The notes beneath the pieces were generated by a model. The model did no database searches. It was given only the letters and a program-made list of their open reading frames with translations, and was not told the origin of the DNA. Made by a program: the position numbers and the translations under genes. From positions 25,287,501 to 25,351,500 of the forward strand of contig NC_091661.1 in NCBI RefSeq assembly GCF_042453785.1: a stretch of 64,000 nucleotides of DNA, written 5' to 3'. Positions 44,209 to 57,000 of this stretch are shown piece by piece (position 1 is the stretch's first letter; every line of letters starts with the position of its first letter). This DNA comes from Malus domestica. Lineage: Eukaryota > Streptophyta > Magnoliopsida > Rosales > Rosaceae.

Positions 44209-47200
44209 CTCTAGTTCCCTTTTCGAATTAGTTAGTTTTGTTTAATGTTTTGTGTTATGTCGCTTTGGTGAGTTTTATGGTCTCGTTGTTCTAGCGGTGG
44301 TGCGATGTGGCCTAGTTGTTTTAGTGATGGCTTATGTGTGCATTCAAAGCATGATTTATCGCGTTTATCATCTTTTGTGACATATTACACCATGTGCACC
44401 TAGTTTTTGTGTGTGGTAGTCATAAGGGGTTTTATCTTATTTGTTGATTGAACGAATCTCTCTTTAGATAAAAAAAATTGATCAATGGAGAATATGTACC
44501 CATTTGGCACCTCTTAGATTTGATTTGGGTTAATGGAATCTAGCTCCATTGCTTGTAAAAAAAATCTTATTTACATTATAACAAAGATAGGTTAAAACTA
44601 ATTAATCTTAGCAATTTGTAGTATACTACTACATTATGGTGAATACATTCTTAATCAAATTTCCTTCATCCTGTCGAAATTTCCTTAAAAACATTATGGT
44701 AAATAAATTGTAATCGATTTTCTTTTGCAGTGAAACATGAAAATGTAAAAATAAAAGTTTCTTGATTTAGAAACTGGTAGTAAGTCTTGATTTTCCAGTT
44801 CATGAATCATGATTAGCATAAAAGTGGAAGCTGTCAAGGTGATGTCTTGCGTTACAATTTAACCCTAATCTCTGAAACTTTTGATCATTACCTTCCAACA
44901 CTTTGACTTCACCTTTTTGTAAAGGTAATTTCACTTTGACGATCAAATTGACAAATTGCAAGTAGAAACCACGTGGTTTATTAGCATGAATTACTGCAAG
45001 TGTTGCTGCTGGCTTTAGTTATTTTCTACAATTGCCACCACCCGAAACTAGGGAGATCCAGTTGAACTTGAACCTACTAGAACAGACTCACATGGCCACA
45101 TGAACTGCAGTGGACCAAAGTCAAGAACTCCAAATCTCGCGCTTTTAAGGACTTTAATTAGAATCCAAGGTAGTGGAGGAATGATTTTATAAACTTAACG
45201 ACTTCCTTTTCCCCCCACTTTTGGGCCTCGCATTGAGTGCACCAAAGGCAAAGGCAAAGGCAAAGACATTATGTACAAGTGATGAGATGAGATCTAATTA
45301 ATAAAAGTTCTTTTAACCATTTCTCTCATTTTGAAATACAGGTTCAATTTGTTAAACTCATTCGAAATGTATGAAAATTCTAGCATGTTCTGGTGTACTT
45401 GATTTATTTTGTCGCAAGACTGATGACTCCCAACCTTGCAACACCTTAATTATTTTTCTTTGTTATTAAATTAATAGATAGACTTAAATCACAAAATTGT
45501 TGATTGAAAATGGTCTTGTATGCGTCGACATATACATTTAGGTACGGTTTCGGCCACAAAAATTGAGGTGTGGGGAGGGGAATGGGAAAGGGTTGGGTGA
45601 GAGCTATAATGTGGGTTGGACTCGAGCACGCGTCAACTATCCCTAAAGTCTATTTGTGTATATATTTTTTTTTTAAACAAATATGTAGATTCGTAGAATA
45701 CATAGTTACTTATGCTGTATAATGTGCAGGTGAAAGAGGATGAGCCCCACAAAAGAAAATGTTACTTTTACGCTATTGTGTAGTATTGTGGAGGATAGCT
45801 TGCACTATTAAGTAATTAGATGATGAGCTTTCACTTTGAATTTGTCAACAATGAAGAAACCCTAAAGGAATTATTGATTTCAGAAGCTTCCTAAATCTAT
45901 GCAAAGTTTGGAGAATTCTCGAGTAGAATATGTTGCGTGGTCTAACTATCATCATTGTTCATCATGGTAGTAATTAATAGTAATCATCACCATCATCATC
46001 TAAATCTAAATCTTTTACAACTAAACGAATGGTCTAATTCAAATGGCAGATGGGGTCCAAAGTGGGAGAAGAAGAATTTGCTTGGGGGCACCAGTGTCGT
46101 GTGTGTGTGTGCGTGAGTGTCGTGTGTGTACAAATTATCTTGAATTGTAAGATATGCACCCCAATTGTCTCCCTCCTGCACTACACAAAGCTTTATCAAG
46201 GACACACAAACAGCGAAAACAAAACCCCCACACACTTGAAATTTTTTCAATCCATCAGAAGGATTTGGATGCTGCTTTTGCTGTGGCAACTACCAAAGGG
46301 ACCCCAAAACCCTTGACTTGCCTGTTCAATCCGTCTGAAGGATTTGGATGCTGCTTTGCTGTGGCAACCAAGGGGACCCCAAAACCCTTGACTTGCCTCC
46401 AAATTCAAGCCCCTCCACTCCTATTTCTTCTCGATTACTTGTTTTAATATTTGCACTTTGTGAGACTCGATTTTCAGCCGTGTATTCGGGACCTGGAGGA
46501 TTTGATTACTTGGGGGATTTGATTAAGAAGTGTTCATAAAGTTGCACGTTACCCTTACGTTGCTATCTTTCGAAGCTACCATATGAAAAAGAATGGAAGT
46601 ATTATTTTGTATTCGACATACAGGCATAGTGAGTTCCTGCTACCGTATCAGAATAATAAGAAGAGCTCTTTACAGTATCAGGCAGAGACAACTGAGGGAA
46701 GGAATTCAAATTGCATGAGAAGCTAGGGCAGAAAATGAACAACTGCTTAATAGGGAAGAAAATGAACATCTGCTTAAGGGATTCAAGATGATTTGGGGGT
46801 AGTTTGTGAGAGACTTGAACACGAGCTCAAATGCATGGAGTCACATGAGTTACAAATTTCCTGAAATAGAGAAAGACTTTCATGCAACGAGAATGTCATA
46901 TTTGTAAGTCCAAATAAATATGACCAATAAACAACATTAGACACTAACATTTATCCCAATAGCGAGCTATTCCTCACTGTCATGGTATTTGCATTACTAC
47001 AACGGGATATTATAAAATAACTTAGGAATCTATAGGCTCATTTCGAGCTTTTCTTTTTTTTTTTTTCAAATGACTGAAAATGTTTTTGGAACCAATCCTT
47101 AACAAAAATGTAAGTGCTTCCTTAAAAAATGAAGCACTTCAAGTATTTTTGGTACTCAAAAATATTTTTATCAAGAGTGTTTTCAATTATTTTAAAAGAA

Positions 47201-48173
47201 CTTTCAGACAAGCCATATATCACAAAAAAAATATATGGCCCTCCTAATCTATGAGGACGTTGCAAACTCATATGCTAATTACTCGCGTGTAAAAGCTCTT
47301 GTAATATTGCGTAGCGTTGAGCGCATTGAGTTAAAGAGAAAACCCTTAATCAACAAGTTAATCCACCATTTATTTAAACGATTCTTTGTGTTGTTGACTA
47401 ATTGTCAATTCTTATGGCAGATGCCCTTGGATTTCAAATACAATTCATATTTTGTTGCGGATGGAAAGGATGGATTTGGATATTTATACGTTAAATGGGC
47501 CTTTAGATTTGTTTCTGTTTAGGTTGTTTGGGCTTTTTTTTCTTTTTAATAAATAGTTGTATTTTATACACCCAAAAGCCGTATCTGGACACCAAAAATT
47601 TTGTAAAGTTTTTAAAGACAGATGTAGCCCTCAACAAAATGATTCAAAAGCCCATATTTAAAAAAATTAAAAATTTCTAAAACAAGTAAAGAAATCTCAT
47701 AAAAGCAAAATTAAATGATATAAAAATATTAAAATAGAAAACGAAAGAGAGAACTCTCTCCCGTCCCTTCCCACCTCCAGGCCCTCCATTATCAACAAAA
47801 AAAAAAAAAAAAAAAAAAAAAAACCCCCTCCAAGCTCCTCCAACGTCATCTCTCCAAATCCCAGGTTACAAAATCTTAAGGTGCAATAGACAAAGGTGTA
47901 ATTTGATAGGGCACCAAATTTTAAGGTGTAATGTGAAAAAATTGAAACCTAATAACTTATTTTAAAATGACTTCAAACATTGAGAGTGTAAAAGCGGTCT
48001 TTTACCACAGTGACGAAAATGTGTTGAGCCCTTATATCACGGTATAAGTTTAAACTTTATCAATTACTAATATAACAAAATTTACCGTTTAACAAAAAAA
48101 ACCTTAAAAATGTAAAATATAGTTAGTCCAAAATTTTATCACCACAAAGTTCGACCAAACAAATACCAGGGTT
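44209..48173. other. Intergenic region with simple repeats
   Basis: 44230..44475 resembles a plant LINE 3' end, with GATTGAACGAATCTCTCTTTA then A-rich DNA (weak). A tandem pair of 75-80 bp lies at 46248..46402. A family D repeat lies at 47036..47215. A poly-A run of about 30 is at 47794..47822. No host gene recognised. Confidence 0.4.
46248..46402. repeat. Tandem duplication of about 78 bp
   Basis: TCAATCCATCAGAAGGATTT and TCAATCCGTCTGAAGGATTT begin two units that share GGATGCTGCTTT, GCTGTGGCAAC and GGGACCCCAAAACCCTTGAC. Frames across it are open but not conserved between units, so coding is not supported. Confidence 0.8.
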
Positions 48174-48407
48174 TTGACTCGTGACTCATGTCGTCAACTA
48201 CTTCCTAAATCAGGATGTCGTTGTGAAGGCAACACGACGTCGTTGAGCCTATATATGTCGCGAGTTTTTTGGACAGAAAAACGCAATACTGCTTTACCAA
48301 AAATTAGAAATATCCGTTTTTCGGATCGGATAAATAGAAAATCGTTGAATCGCTATCGCTCTGATTCGGGAAGTGCACGAAGACGCCTCGGGTTTCTGCA
48401 AACAACG

Positions 48408-49487
48408 ATGGCGAACTTCACCATTTCCTGCTGCAATTTCCCCTTCATTTTCCTCCTCTCCTCCTTCTATTTCCTAACCCTAACCCTAATTGCAGAACCC
48501 ATTTCTTCTTCCGGGCCCAAACCTCTAAACAACAGCAGCAATCCCAACTTCGATTCCGAAATTGCCCTCCTCGGTGACGCCGCGCTAGCAGGCGGTGGAT
48601 CCTATGTCAACCTTACGCGGCCGTCGGTCTCAAGCTCCGGTCTTCTCCTCCGCAGAAAACCCTTTAAATTTCTCGACGGGAATCTCAGCAACCCGACGTC
48701 GTTTTCAACCGAATTCGCATTCTCGATGACGCCCGACGGCGGCGACGGCCTCTTGCTCGTCTTTGCTCCCGGAGATTTGGGGTCCAGATTATCGGGTAAG
48801 GGCCCGTTTGGGATTAAAGGTGACGATCGATTTCTGGGTATTGAATTTGATACTGAAATGAATGGAGATATGAATGATTTGAATGCTAATCACATAGGGG
48901 TAGATGTTGGTAGCTTTGTATCTCTAGCTGTTGGTAATGTTTCTGAATTGAATTTGGTGCTTAATAGTGGAGAAAAGTTGAAATGTTGGATCGATTACGA
49001 TGCTAGTTCGAAACGATTGGAGATTAGGCTAGGCAAAATGGACGATTCGAGGCCTTATACTCCGATTACGGCATATGGGATAGATATGTCGGGAATGTGG
49101 AGAGGTGAGGATGTGTATGTAGGTATTAGCTCCTCGAATTCGAATGGAAATTCGTCACAGATTAGCAGTGTGTATTCATGGAATTTTAGGCTTAGAAATG
49201 TTCCCAAGTCAATGCATTCTCTGCCGGTGAATCCGAGGGGGTATGTGGATGGACATGGTGAGAGTTTGAGCGTGCAGAAGCGGGGGATTTGCCCATTGAC
49301 AGTTCTTGCCAGGATGATCTTCGTGACTGGGTGTGGGGCATTGGTGGCATTTGTGATGCTGTTTTTGTGGGCTATTATCATCAGTAGGCACACGGAGTTC
49401 CCTGCTGAGTTTTCTCCAAAGCCTGTGGAGTTTAGGTACGAGAAGATCGATGTAGTTGTAGAGAAAGATGCCGATGGTATTAAGTAG
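48408..49487 (+). CDS. L-type lectin-domain membrane protein without kinase
   Basis: Single exon, 359 residues. Signal peptide about 1-29 (FPFIFLLSSFYFLTLTLIA). Legume-lectin domain about 45-265, with STEFAFSMTP, GDGLLLVFAP, FLGIEFDTEMNGDMNDLNAN, HIGVDVGSF, KCWIDYDASSKRLEIRL and the YVGISSS...SSVYSWNF strand. GIEFDT and NDLNANHIGVDV carry the acidic and Asn residues that bind Ca/Mn in lectins. One membrane helix at about 303-325, then a 34-residue cytosolic tail. Lectin receptor kinases have a kinase after this helix; here the frame ends, as in the At3g09190-like group. Likely a plasma-membrane carbohydrate-binding protein. The frame is open upstream to 48174, but the ATG at 48408 starts the signal peptide. 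A piece of the tail is repeated in the 3' flank. Confidence 0.93.
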   Translation: MANFTISCCNFPFIFLLSSFYFLTLTLIAEPISSSGPKPLNNSSNPNFDSEIALLGDAALAGGGSYVNLTRPSVSSSGLLLRRKPFKFLDGNLSNPTSFSTEFAFSMTPDGGDGLLLVFAPGDLGSRLSGKGPFGIKGDDRFLGIEFDTEMNGDMNDLNANHIGVDVGSFVSLAVGNVSELNLVLNSGEKLKCWIDYDASSKRLEIRLGKMDDSRPYTPITAYGIDMSGMWRGEDVYVGISSSNSNGNSSQISSVYSWNFRLRNVPKSMHSLPVNPRGYVDGHGESLSVQKRGICPLTVLARMIFVTGCGALVAFVMLFLWAIIISRHTEFPAEFSPKPVEFRYEKIDVVVEKDADGIK

Positions 49488-49593
49488 TAGTGCGTAATGT
49501 CTTCAAGGGCGTGGCCTTTTTTTTCCTGTGAATGTATGTTGCCAGTGTTGTTTGTAATCTCTAACACGAAAATGTGATGAATTCTGTTGTTTT

Positions 49594-49740
49594 GGTGTAC
49601 CCGGCTGTGTTTCCTGCAACGGCTGTGGATCTCAGGTATGTGAAGATCAAAGTAGTTGTAGAGAAAGATGCCGATTGTCATTTCTAACCCGAACTAATGT
49701 GATGAATGCTATAGTTCTGGTGTGAATTCTGATGGCAAAT
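49594..49740 (+). repeat. Partial duplicate of lectin 3' end
   Basis: GTAGTTGTAGAGAAAGATGC is present in the CDS (about 49451) and again at 49651. It is preceded in both by CCTGTGGAGTTTAGGTACGA/GCTGTGGATCTCAGGTATG and followed by AATGTGATGAAT. About 130 bp of tail exon and 3'UTR were duplicated in tandem; the second unit lies beyond the stop codon and is not translated. Confidence 0.85.
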
Positions 49741-49924
49741 TCTAATGCAATTAGGTCTGATGATCACATATGTCGTGTGTATATGTGGATCTGTTTTGTT
49801 CATTCATCATGTAGCTCCATTTTGTGCAATTTAGCAAGTGTGAAAAGTTTGCTATGTTAAAGTGTATTACACCTCTTATGTCTATTTATTCATTATATTT
49901 ATGAGTTTTTTAGATAATGGGGTG

Positions 49925-50558
49925 TAAATGCGGCTTACGTATCGACCCATTTACAGTTTTCAATGCTCACCATGTCATCAATTGAACGTAAATTCAAATA
50001 AATCATTAGACTAAAGGTGTAAATTGCTACAATTTCAAAACCGGGAGCAAAGTGAGAAAATTGAAAACTCGTGGCTCATTTGAAAATCATCTCAAACATG
50101 AAGAAGTGAAATGTAGTTACCCTAAATCCTAAATCTATTTTTTCGGCCTACTGTGGAAGGCCTTAGCTGTTGTTTTTCGACGATTCGTTGTTGGGGAAGA
50201 AGACATTCTGAATCTTTTTCTAGCAAAACCATGGCCAAATTGTATTAGGAGTTTGAGTTATCTTTAAACAATGTTGTTAATCATGGATTTTGATGTATGA
50301 CTTGTAAGCTTGTGCAATGGGCTGGAAAAGAGCTGGTTCAAACCAGTTTATAACTTTTATATTCCTCTTCCTCGCGTACATATGTGGATCTGATCCAATG
50401 AAATTGGTATGGATAGTGTAACTCTGTAAAACAGATTTTAGACAATCAATACGTATCTAATTGTGTATTTTACAGTTACTCAATACTACGGTCTGGTTGT
50501 ATTCCCCTTTATTTAGAAGTGAGAGATATTAGGTTTGAATCTTGTGGATGGCGAATTC
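49925..50558. repeat. Direct duplication, unit 1
   Basis: About 630 bp highly similar to 51629..52258 (TAAATGCGGCTTACGTATCG at the start, GAATCTTGTGGATGGCGAAT at the end), period 1704 bp. It includes part of the SINE-like family near its end. No open coding frame. Parts such as CTGTGGAAGGCCTTAGCTG may be old exon or UTR of a lectin neighbour. Confidence 0.92.
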
Positions 50559-50935
50559 GATACTAAATTAGGTTGCTCATTGTGTGGCTTAGCCGACCTC
50601 CTCATCCCTTAATGTGAAAATATCGATGTACTCAGGAAAACAAATTGTGTTTTTTACAGAATTTTTTTAGTAATCTCCTGACCAAGATCTAAAATATCGA
50701 TGATATCGAAAATATCAATAGTCTAAAAACACGGAAATTTCGATGGAAATATCAGGATATTATCATATCGATATCGATAAAAATTGAATAAAAACCACAA
50801 AAATTGTAAGAAAAACTTGGAAATTTTTATTGAAATTTTGCAGGATGTTTATTTAGTCAATTATCTATTAGTTTATCACAAAAAATTGGAAGGAAATGCA
50901 TTGCATGATGGATTTAACTGATTTAAGTCGATAAA

Positions 50936-51102
50936 GAGGTCGCACTTGGTGCGATGGCAAGTGCCTTCGCCCATGAGCGGTAGGTCTCGGGTTCGAAACT
51001 TGGGAGCAGCCTCTCCATAAATGGGGGTAAGGCTAGCCGACATTCACCTCTCCCAGACCCTGCGTAAAGCGGGAGCCTTGTGCACTGGGTACGACCTTTT
51101 TT
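50936..51102 (+). mobile_element. Au-like SINE, full length
   Basis: Starts GAGGTCGCACTTGGTGCGAT, has A-box-like GATGGCAAGTGCC and B-box GGTTCGAAACT. It continues AGCAGCCTCTCCATAAATGG and ends CACTGGGTACGACC followed by T6. This is the widely distributed plant Au SINE pattern, tRNA-derived with a T-run at the end. Inserted in the spacer of the direct duplication; target duplication not clear. Confidence 0.88.
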
Positions 51103-51628
51103 ATATAGCGAGTTGGCAAACATTGTGAGTGTGGAAAATATGTAGTAATTAATGAAAAAAATTTAAACACACTATAACAATTTATATATAATGAATTAGT
51201 ACAATATTTTACACTTTATACATTGCATGGTAAGATACATGAGTGACTTAGTACCACATAGAGTTCCTATGAGGTTCAAAATTTTCACTATCTTCATCAT
51301 CTCTATGTGTAAAGTAAGTGTATTGTGAAGAGTAGTCATCAAATGATAAATCCCCAAAATTGATAAGGACATCCAATTGGACTCAATCCGAAAGTAGCTG
51401 ATTTTTTGGACATACATCTAAATGCCCCTTTAATCTAATCGAATGTGTCTACATTCTTAATATTCTAGTTACATTTTCGTCTTAATCATCAGTGTGCATT
51501 GAGAATGCTCCATCTACATCTCGTTTAGTTGTGTAATCCAAAAAGAAAGTGACGTCTACGTCTCATCTAGTCAATTTTAATGTATACATTAATATGAGTG
51601 GCATTTGCAGTATGTTTCACCATGTCAT

Positions 51629-52258
51629 AAATGTGGCTTACGTATCGACCCATTTACGTGTTTCAATGCTCACCATGTCATCAATTGAACGAAAATTCAA
51701 ATAAATCATTAGACTAAAGGTGTAAATTGCTACAATTTCAAAACCGGGAGCAAAGTGAGAAAATTGAAAACTCGTGGCTCATTTGAAAATCACCTCAAAC
51801 ATGAAGAAGTGAAATGTAGTTACCCTAAATCTTAAATCTATTTTTTCGGCCTACTGTGGAAGATCTTAGCTGTTGTTTGTCGACGATTCGTTGTTGGGGA
51901 AGAAGACATTCTGAATTTTTTCTAGTAAAACCATGGCCAAATTGTATTAGGAGTTTGAGTTATCTTTAAACAATGTTGTTAATCATGGATTTTGATGTAT
52001 GACTTGTAAGCTTGTGCAATGGGCTGGAAAAGAGCTGGTTCAAACCAGTTTATAACTTTTATATTCCTCTTCCTCGCGTACATTTGTGGATCTGATCCAA
52101 TGAAATTGGTATGGATAGTGTAATGTAAAACAGACTTTAGACAATCAATACGTTTCTAATTGTGTTTTTTTACAGCTACTTAGTACTACGATCTAATTGT
52201 ATTCCTCTTTATTTAGAAGTGAGATGTCTTATGTTTGAATCTTGTGGATGGTGAATTC
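51629..52258. repeat. Direct duplication, unit 2
   Basis: Second unit, matching 49925..50558. It lacks the 3' part of the SINE-like repeat present after unit 1, then rejoins at AGTAATCTCCTGACCA (50669 and 52287), so unit 2 has an internal loss. Unit identity looks above 95 %. Confidence 0.92.
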
Positions 52259-52559
52259 TGTGAAAATATGATTGTATTCCTCTTTTTAGTAATCTCCTGA
52301 CCATCAATTTCGTCACAATTTTATTAATTTAATTATTGCGTAATGCGCATGATCAACTTTTAGTGGCATATGAGTCAATAAAATGCTACATTCACAAGGA
52401 AAATTCGTAAATACTTTAAATTTTCATATTTGAGGAAAGTTTAACATGAATCGTAACAAATTCGGAAGCTTCTAACGTACACACGGAATAAAAACTAACA
52501 ATTAGAAATAATTTGGCACTCTGTATTATAAAAGCACATTTTGGTACTTTATTGCACCT

Positions 52560-52830
52560 AAAAAGCGATTTAGGCAGAGGCTGGGCATCTTTATTAGGGC
52601 CTAGGAGTTCAAAAAACCTCTAGGCTGCAATTAGGCGGCCACCTAAACGGTCTAGAGGTCTAGGCAGCTCTAGACGGTTTCTTATAAAATAACTCTCAAT
52701 ACATATTTCATTTTATGTATTCAATCAATTGTAGTCACTTATTTATATATTTTTATTGTTATATAATAATAAATTTAATTGAAAAAAAAAAAAACCCGCC
52801 AAGACCGTAGGCCTTGCTCGCTGCCCGACT
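52560..52830. repeat. Dispersed repeat with CCTAGG/GGCGG motifs
   Basis: AGGCAGAGGCTGGGC, GGGCCTAGGAG, TTAGGCGGCCACCTAAACGG and a distal GACCGTAGGCC...GCCCGACTAACTCC give imperfect inverted arms around an AT core. Possible old foldback element; boundaries uncertain. Confidence 0.4.
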
Positions 52831-52901
52831 AACTCCTAGCACTTTTTAGAGTCTTTTTTTTTTGGGAGAATCACCTACAAGTACTTTATGTAAAACACTT
52901 A

Positions 52902-54023
52902 GGGGGCGTTTATTGTACCGGACTGTCTCGGACTGGATTAACTTCAGGGACTAAGCTGGATTGGCTTAGACTAGATTAAGCTGGACTAGTTTAGTGAAGT
53001 ATTTGGTGCAATGTCGGATTAAATACCAAAATAATAAAAAAATAAAAAAATAAAATTTTTTTTTCTCTTCTTGCCGTATTGGAATTGTCATCAATCTCAC
53101 CATTGTTAACCGCAACTGCAAATAAAAAAATAATTAAAGGAATCAAAGAACACTAGAATGATGTTTGTTACACAAAAAAAAAAGATTCCAGTAAGTCTCT
53201 CTGTCTCTCCCTTTTTCTTTAGTCAAACTATCTCTCCTCCTTTTCTCCATCTCTTCCCTTTCCGTTTCCGTCCAGCTCCTTCTCCCCCACCTTTTCACCC
53301 TCTTCCCTCCCTCTCACAATTTATAATCAACTGTGCAAATATTCAAAATCAAACCACAAAGCAAAAAATAGAGTGTAAATTAAGGAGTTGGGGTAGGGTG
53401 CATGTGCAATTGGCTCGAAGGTGAAAGATAGGTAAAGTTTGTGATCAACAATTTTTATGTTTTTTGGGTTCGATCTACATCACTCCCATCGTTGATTCAA
53501 GCTCATCTCACAGATTTTTTTTTGGGTTTTCTGGGTTCGGTCTTCTGGGTTTTATGGGTTTTATGGGTTCGATTTTCTAGGTTTTCAGGTTGTGGGAAGC
53601 CAGGAAGGAGGAGATGGAGTGGGAAAAGCGGAGCGGTGGTAGCAAAAGATCCATCTTTGATGTCGTTCGGGTCGACCCAGATGGCGAAAAACCCCAAATC
53701 ACCGACTGAAATGCCAAAAAGGGTGCTAGGTTTACAGGACGATGGAGATCGGCGACAACCGTTTCTGGTTTGGTCACTGGAGAAGAAGTGATGATGGTGC
53801 TCATGTTGGTTCACGGGACGCGACTTGCAGACGAAGGATACGGGACTAGCATTCCCGTTGTTTTCGGGGGGTCTCGCTAAGACGATCTAGCGAGCCCCTT
53901 AGTCGAGGCGAGTGAAGGGTAATCCCACTAAAGCTAGTCCGGTTGTGTAACAAACATCGGACTGCCCTAATTTCTAATCTAGTCCAGTCCAGTCCCATTT
54001 AGTGAGGGCAAACAAACGCCCCC
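52902..54023. mobile_element. PIF/Harbinger-like non-autonomous element
   Basis: 1122 bp bounded by GGGGGCGTTTATT and AACAAACGCCCCC with target duplication TTA (52899..52901 and 54024..54026). Subterminal repeats of GGACTGGATTA/TAGTCCAGTCCAGTCC kind lie on both sides. The interior has a CT-rich leader (53200-53330) and an open frame at 53441..53791 whose second half (MSFGSTQMAKNPKSPTEMPK) has no transposase motif. No ORF1 or DDE sequence remains, so it moved in trans. Confidence 0.85.
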
Positions 54024-54026
54024 TTA

Positions 54027-57000
54027 AATTCTTAATATAAAATATTATCATCCTTTTAATAAGAAGGAGAAAAAGTGCTCCCTACATAAGCATTATCCAA
54101 TTTACTCCTAAGAGCATCTCGAATGGAAATGTCAAAATCCTAAATGGAATGCCACTGTGCATATTTGATATCAAAAATCTTTCCAACCGAAGTGTTATTT
54201 GATTGGATTTGAAGACTTAGTGATTTGATGTCAAATTTAACATCAATGTCAAATGTATTTTTAATTTATTTTAATAATTGGTCCCTTATTCCACTAATAT
54301 TTCAATCAATAAAAATTTTGTTTCAATATTTTTTTAATAATTACAATCATTTAAAACTCTATTTAAATAATAAAATAACATTTAACAATTCGGTTGCAGA
54401 AGTATAAAATTTGACATAAGGCTTCAAATTATCACATCAATCATTAATTGTAATTTGACTCTTATAATTTGACATTTTCTTTGAAGATAATCTAAGTGCA
54501 CTTAATGATTGATGCGAATGACATAAAGTTTCGAAAGCTTTAGAGGAACATACATCATCATTTCTAATAGTTTACAGGACCAGAACCGCAAAAACCAGAG
54601 CCTTTGAAAACAATGGAATCACTTTATCAATCACCAAAACCCTAAACAAATGGAAATTAAAAGCAGCCTCACCTCAAAGCATCCAAATTTTAGTGGAAAG
54701 CACATAAAGATCGATGCATATTATTTTCTTCTTTACGTTAAGCAACGGTCGTAGTGGGATTCTGAATGTCTGAGTGCGACCCCTCTTTTCTTTCCCTTCG
54801 ATTGTCCAATGTTTTGCAAACTTCTGAGAAATCATGATTGTTGATCCGGAATTTTCGGTAAAAAAAAAGAGACTGTTTTTAAGAAAGAAAAGCCCACTAT
54901 TAATATTCGACTTGAATTCTCTCGTCTCCCGACTCTTCTTTTAATCTAATGCCGTTTAAAAGAAATTTAATAACTTGGAATTATGCCACATATTTAACGA
55001 ACTTTTTTTTTAAGGAAAACTAACGAAAAGTTCAAAAAATTTCTCTTTTAATGAAAAGCCATTTAAAGGTATAGTGAATAGTATCAGTTAAATGTAAAAA
55101 TATGATTTTTCGTTAAAGTGAACAGTATCGGGAGTGTCCTTTTTTTTATTGCTTTTGTTCAACAATCCTTCCCCTTCTATCCCCCAATTAACATCACCAT
55201 TTACCCTTCTCCTCTCCCACACGCCAACCGTGGTTGGCCTTCTTCTCTCCGTGGGTGTTGAAGAGGTTTAAGCATTTGATGGAAAATTTTGTGTGCATGG
55301 TTTGTTGATTCAATTGTGTTTTAACAAAAGAAATTAAAAAAAAAACTTATATAAGGCTCGTTAAATACGTGGCACAACTCTAACCCATATGATTCTTTTT
55401 GAATGGTCTAAATTAAAAGAAGGGGATGAGAGGGGAGAGAAATTACTTTAGTCATGCAATCATTATCCATGATTATATGGAGTCCTTTTTTTATGCTCAC
55501 CAAATGATACATACCGAAGTAGCAAAAAACAAAAATTATGTCTGTGCAATTTAGTACGGTTCCAAAATTTACCGATTTTTTTCTCTTTTAATAGCTAACC
55601 ATCTAACTTACTAACTCTACTAAAAAAAAATTCAATAGGATGCGTAGAATTTAATAATAACAAATATATTTTAATTTGTGGAATATATCATTCTTTTTTT
55701 TTTTTGTGGAATATCATTAATCATAGTGAATATAAAGTGTAGACTTTATCCAACGAAGTGGAGAGAAAAATGGATAAATTCATAGTGGATAGTGTTATTC
55801 AGATTTATTTTTTATCTCTCATACACTCTTATTAATTTTTTGTCGTTGATCTTTTTCAATTCATTTGATCATACGATTGAAAATTGAAAGGGGTGTGTAA
55901 GAAGTAAAAATGAGTGTGTGGATATCACTACCTATTCATAATCCTAGGATTTGTTTGAAAGTGCTTTTAAAATTACTAAAAGCACTTTTGGTAAAAATAT
56001 TTTTGAAACCAATCTTTAATAAAAATTCAAGTGGATCTTAAAGTAGCACTACAAGTGTTTCTTGCAAATGAATTCTATAGAAATGTGGTTAGAATAGTGA
56101 AACCTCATTTCATACTTCTTTTATTTTTATCCTTTACTTCTCTTTAATTTATTAAAACTTTAAGGTTGGGATTATTTTTTTGGAAGTGCATGAAGAGGAA
56201 TGGTTGTGATTTTTATGTTCTCGTCTCTTCATTTCAATTTCTTTTTTAGTCTATCAATAATGTTAGAAGATTATTTAGTTACGACACTTCATTAGAAGAT
56301 TCTTTAATTACGACACTTCATAGTTTTTTAATGTGAGAAATGCTAAGGAGACTATCTCAAAGTATGACTCTTCATGGAATCTCTACAACCTCATGTTTTT
56401 TACATAATATTTCATAACGTTAACACCTGTATTATGCCAAAGACATAAAATGACAAATAATCTATTAAAAGTCATACTTTTAAAAGAGTCTCTTTAGTAT
56501 TTCTCTTCCTAATGTTTGAAAACATTTTGCGATTTCCACACCTAAACAGTTGAATGATAACGATTTCCAATCATTTCATTGTGAACAAGTTGAAATACCA
56601 TATTAAACTTGTCAACATTTTAAAAGAGATGGTTGGGTTGGTAGCCATCAATTCAAGATATATTAGGAAAAAGGAAATAAAAATCTTAGAGAGATTCTTC
56701 CTAAAGGGACCTCCAATTATTTGGAATAAACTAATAAATGTAAATGCCGATGCTTTACAATGTTTTTTTTTTTTGAAAGGACGGATTGATGCCTTTGCCA
56801 CGATAATCTAGCTTTTTGGAGTCCAAGGACTCAGAGAGGCATTTGAGCCTCATTCTGACCACTATCGTGTGATTTACAACTGTCAGGAACCTAATACAGG
56901 ATGTGCAATAAGAAATACATGTCTGAAATTTGTCCAAAACTACCATCCCGTGGTAATTGCATATGCTTTGCAATGATAAGTAGCTATAATTTTGTGCATT

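Noticed and set aside
45996-46447. Frames around the CA/GT-rich and duplicated stretch
   Set aside because: They are not conserved between the two tandem units and show no family motif.
48174-48407. 78-codon upstream extension of the lectin gene
   Set aside because: Without it the protein starts with a proper signal peptide; the extension is basic and unlike any lectin N-terminus.
53441-53791. 116-codon frame in the Harbinger-type element as a gene
   Set aside because: No known domain, first half low-complexity (FLGFLGSVFWVLWVLW), no promoter evidence.
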